DNA from: Candidatus Brocadiaceae bacterium
Lineage (GTDB): Bacteria > Planctomycetota > Brocadiia > Brocadiales > Brocadiaceae
DNA length: 34,010 nt
Direction: 5' to 3'
NCBI GenBank assembly: GCA_015661205.1
Contig: JACVXV010000039.1
Location: forward strand, 1 to 34,010
The position numbers and the translations under genes were made by a program. The notes beneath the pieces were generated by a model, which saw nothing but the letters and a program-made list of their open reading frames with translations, made no database searches and was not told where the DNA came from. Shown one piece after another: positions 32,190 through 34,010 of this stretch; position 1 is the first letter of the stretch, and every line of letters begins with the position of its first letter.

Positions 32190-32945
32190 TTATTTTACCG
32201 AAATAGGCCCTTCCAATTCTCCGGAAATAAACTGATGTACAACCGGGTCTTTTGACGTCCGTATCTCTTCCGGTGTGCCAACGGCAATAATCTTTCCTTC
32301 ATATAACATCGCTACCTGATCAACGATAGAAAAAATTGCCGGTATTTCATGGGTAACGATAATTGCGGTGAAGCTAAGGCTCTTCTGGCAGTCACGAATC
32401 AGGTTGTGGATTGCCTTTCCCATCAAGGGGTCAAGTCCCGTCGTCGGCTCATCAAAGAGAACTATCTCCGGATGCATTACCAGGCACCTGGCCAGCGCCA
32501 CCCGTTTTCTCATGCCGCCGCTTATCTCGGCGGGATATTTGTTCTCGGCCCCGGAAAGCCCAACCCTGGCCAGTTCCTGAAGCACGGCAACGCGGATTTC
32601 GGATGACTTCATCTTCGTTTTTTCCCTGAGCGGAAACGCTACGTTGTCAAAAGCAGTCAAGGAATCAAAAAGCGCGCCGCCCTGAAAAACAATTCCGAAA
32701 CGTTCTTTTAACCGTCTCAGGGCTTTGCCTCTCGGCTTGCGAATGTCCTGATTATCAACCTTTACCTGTCCGCTGTCCTGCTTCATCATGCCCATGATGT
32801 GCTTCAACAACACGGATTTCCCCTTCCCGCTACCTCCAATCAGGGCAAGAACCTGCCCCTTTTTGACTTTTAAGTTAATGCCACGAAGCACCTCATGACC
32901 ATTAAAACTTTTATGTAAATCAATAACCTCAATCATAACGCTCAT
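32190..32945 (-). CDS. mlaF: MlaF-like ABC transporter ATP-binding protein
   Basis: MlaF powers the Mla lipid transporter. The 251-residue ATPase has Walker A GGSGKGKS (37-44), where the usual GxSGSGKS carries Lys at the fifth position, a Q-loop in IVFQGGALFDSL, the signature SGGMRKRVALAR and Walker B IVLFDEPTTGLDP, followed by a switch His in TAIIVTHE. The FDSLTAFDNVAFPLRE segment is typical of MlaF. Its ATG overlaps the mlaE stop (TGATG) and is therefore translationally coupled to it. mlaD follows after 43 bases. Confidence 0.93.
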   Translation of the reverse strand: MSVMIEVIDLHKSFNGHEVLRGINLKVKKGQVLALIGGSGKGKSVLLKHIMGMMKQDSGQVKVDNQDIRKPRGKALRRLKERFGIVFQGGALFDSLTAFDNVAFPLREKTKMKSSEIRVAVLQELARVGLSGAENKYPAEISGGMRKRVALARCLVMHPEIVLFDEPTTGLDPLMGKAIHNLIRDCQKSLSFTAIIVTHEIPAIFSIVDQVAMLYEGKIIAVGTPEEIRTSKDPVVHQFISGELEGPISVK

Positions 32946-33727
32946 CAGGTGACCAAAATAGAAGTCAAAAAATAATCACATATCAGTATTGCTACAGAGG
33001 AAATTACCACCGCCTGTGTTGTTGCTTTACTCACGCCTTCTGCGCCATAGCCGGTATGATACCCCTTACAACAACTTATCAATGATATTAACAAACCGAA
33101 ACAGAGCGATTTGTAGAGACCTTCTAGGACATCTTTTGCCTGAATGAAATCCCTGATTCCGCCAAAATACGTTCCACTGGATATACCCGTAAGCCCTGCC
33201 CCAACACCATATCCCCCCAAAACGCCAACCACCACAAAAATTGCATTTAAGAGCGGTAGTGATATGATGCCTGCCAGCAAATTAGGGACTATGAGATACT
33301 TGTACGGATTCAACGCCATAGCATCTAACGCGTCAATCTGCTCGGTAATCCGCATAATACCTATCTCTGCCGTCACCGCGGACCCAGCCCTTCCCGTAAC
33401 CATCAGTGCGGAAATCACGGGACCCAATTCACGAATCAACGACAATGCTACGACAGGGCCTAAACTCATTTCTGCGCCAAATTTAACCAGCGCATAATAC
33501 GTCTGCAGCGCAAGAACCATACCCGTAAACAAACCTGTCAGAACAATGACGGAAATGGTCTTTACGCCGATGAAGTTGATTTGTTTAATAACCCTTCCAA
33601 TGAGATACGGGGGAAAAATCATCCAGAATAGGGATTCTGCGAGAAAACACCCCATCCGCCCCAATTCTCTAATGAAATTGTGTATTAAATGCCCAAGCGC
33701 TTTAAATGGAATAAATACTACAACCAT
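32945..33727 (-). CDS. mlaE: MlaE-like permease
   Basis: MlaE is the inner membrane permease of the phospholipid transport complex. The 260-residue protein has the hallmark RELGPVISALMVTGRAGS, AEIGIMRITEQIDAL and a VPNLLAGIISLPLL membrane segment, with about five or six membrane segments in all. It is the first gene of a five-gene operon mlaE-F-D-C-A. No mlaB gene is present in the operon. A strong promoter lies just upstream. aaggag is present but 15 bases before the ATG, a longer gap than usual. Confidence 0.93.
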   Translation of the reverse strand: MVVVFIPFKALGHLIHNFIRELGRMGCFLAESLFWMIFPPYLIGRVIKQINFIGVKTISVIVLTGLFTGMVLALQTYYALVKFGAEMSLGPVVALSLIRELGPVISALMVTGRAGSAVTAEIGIMRITEQIDALDAMALNPYKYLIVPNLLAGIISLPLLNAIFVVVGVLGGYGVGAGLTGISSGTYFGGIRDFIQAKDVLEGLYKSLCFGLLISLISCCKGYHTGYGAEGVSKATTQAVVISSVAILICDYFLTSILVT

Positions 33728-33768
33728 CTTACTTTATAATCACTCCTTGTCAAATTCACAAAGTAAAT

Positions 33769-33797
33769 ATTAAAGCATTCTCTCAGAACATTGTCAA
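33769..33797 (-). promoter_or_regulatory. Strong predicted sigma-70-type promoter for the mla operon
   Basis: On the minus strand a perfect TTGACA (33797-33792) and TTTAAT (33774-33769) are 17 bases apart. The -10 ends 41 bases before the mlaE ATG. No other promoter-like site is obvious within the operon. Confidence 0.7.
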
Positions 33798-33902
33798 GAA
33801 GAGAAATTATGACGTTAATGAAATAATTACATATACTAAAGAACGTTTCACTTCAATTAATGGTATTAAAGGTTGTAGAACCTTGCAATCGTGCAACGAA
33901 TT

Positions 33903-34010
33903 ATGGATAATTCCAAAATAGCCATAATTGGCGGTGGGCCGGCAGGCGCCCTCTTCAGCATCTTTGCCTCTAAGCTTGCGCATGACCTGGGCAAGCAACT
34001 CGACACCGGT
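33903..34010 (+). CDS. Partial FAD/NAD(P)-binding oxidoreductase, N-terminus only
   Basis: The gene runs off the window end. The visible 36 residues begin MDNSKIAIIGGGPAGALFSI; IGGGPAGA is the GxGxxG dinucleotide-binding motif of a Rossmann fold, and its place right at the N-terminus fits flavin-dependent dehydrogenases, geranylgeranyl-reductase-like and similar enzymes. A GTG at 33891 in the same frame would add four residues. Its function cannot be told from this part. It is divergent from the mla operon. Confidence 0.7.
   Translation, partial: MDNSKIAIIGGGPAGALFSIFASKLAHDLGKQLDTG

Overview
The window reads as chromosomal DNA of a Gram-negative bacterium. My best guess is a planctomycete, possibly of the anammox order Brocadiales. 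This is inference from gene content and style, not from a marker gene. The supporting points are: System II cytochrome c maturation genes (ccsA and resB), a full Mla-type outer-membrane lipid transport operon, Kdo-type sugar genes (kdsD, kdsC), a fused ADP-forming acyl-CoA synthetase, many genes without a clear Shine-Dalgarno sequence, and intergenic DNA full of small dispersed hairpins.

Layout. 1-3770: one very large membrane protein built from five copies of a 234-residue unit. 3770-4937: non-coding, decaying DNA holding a relic copy of the 3' end of resB and several inverted repeats. 4938-6842 (minus): resB and ccsA. 6908-7367 (minus): a toxin-antitoxin pair in toxin-first order. 7479-9822 (minus): an unknown membrane protein, a parvulin-type foldase lipoprotein and a small ribbon-helix-helix-like protein. 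9977-10310 (minus): tRNA-Leu and tRNA-Cys. 10501-13010 (plus): a translationally coupled pair, an AAA/STAND-type ATPase and a TPR protein. 13011-13558: hairpin-rich spacer. 13559-19091 (plus): an AsmA-like protein, an ADP-forming acyl-CoA synthetase and a BioD/DRTGG protein. 19193-23196 (minus): a nucleotidyltransferase, an SBBP-type beta-propeller protein and a radical SAM/SPASM protein. 23326-25003 (plus): pyrD and pyrK with an 8-base overlap. 25112-25184: tRNA-Glu. 25335-25637: a small Cys-rich protein with a lysine-rich tail. 25870-26641: two decayed genes (a DUF6338-like protein and a Pro-rich partner) carrying three single-base frameshifts. 26683-27144: a pair of small conserved-looking proteins. 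27285-28822 (minus): kdsD-kdsC. 29041-29676 (minus): a lipoprotein. 29992-33727 (minus): mlaE-mlaF-mlaD-mlaC-mlaA. The window ends inside a flavoprotein gene on the plus strand.

The main theme is the cell envelope: lipid traffic (Mla operon, AsmA-like protein), Kdo synthesis (KdsD makes arabinose 5-phosphate, KdsC removes phosphate from Kdo 8-phosphate), envelope folding (parvulin lipoprotein) and cytochrome c maturation (CcsA/ResB). The most unusual items are the five-fold repeated membrane protein, the resB relic, the ATPase/TPR pair, the three-frameshift locus, and two or more families of dispersed hairpins that recur across the window.
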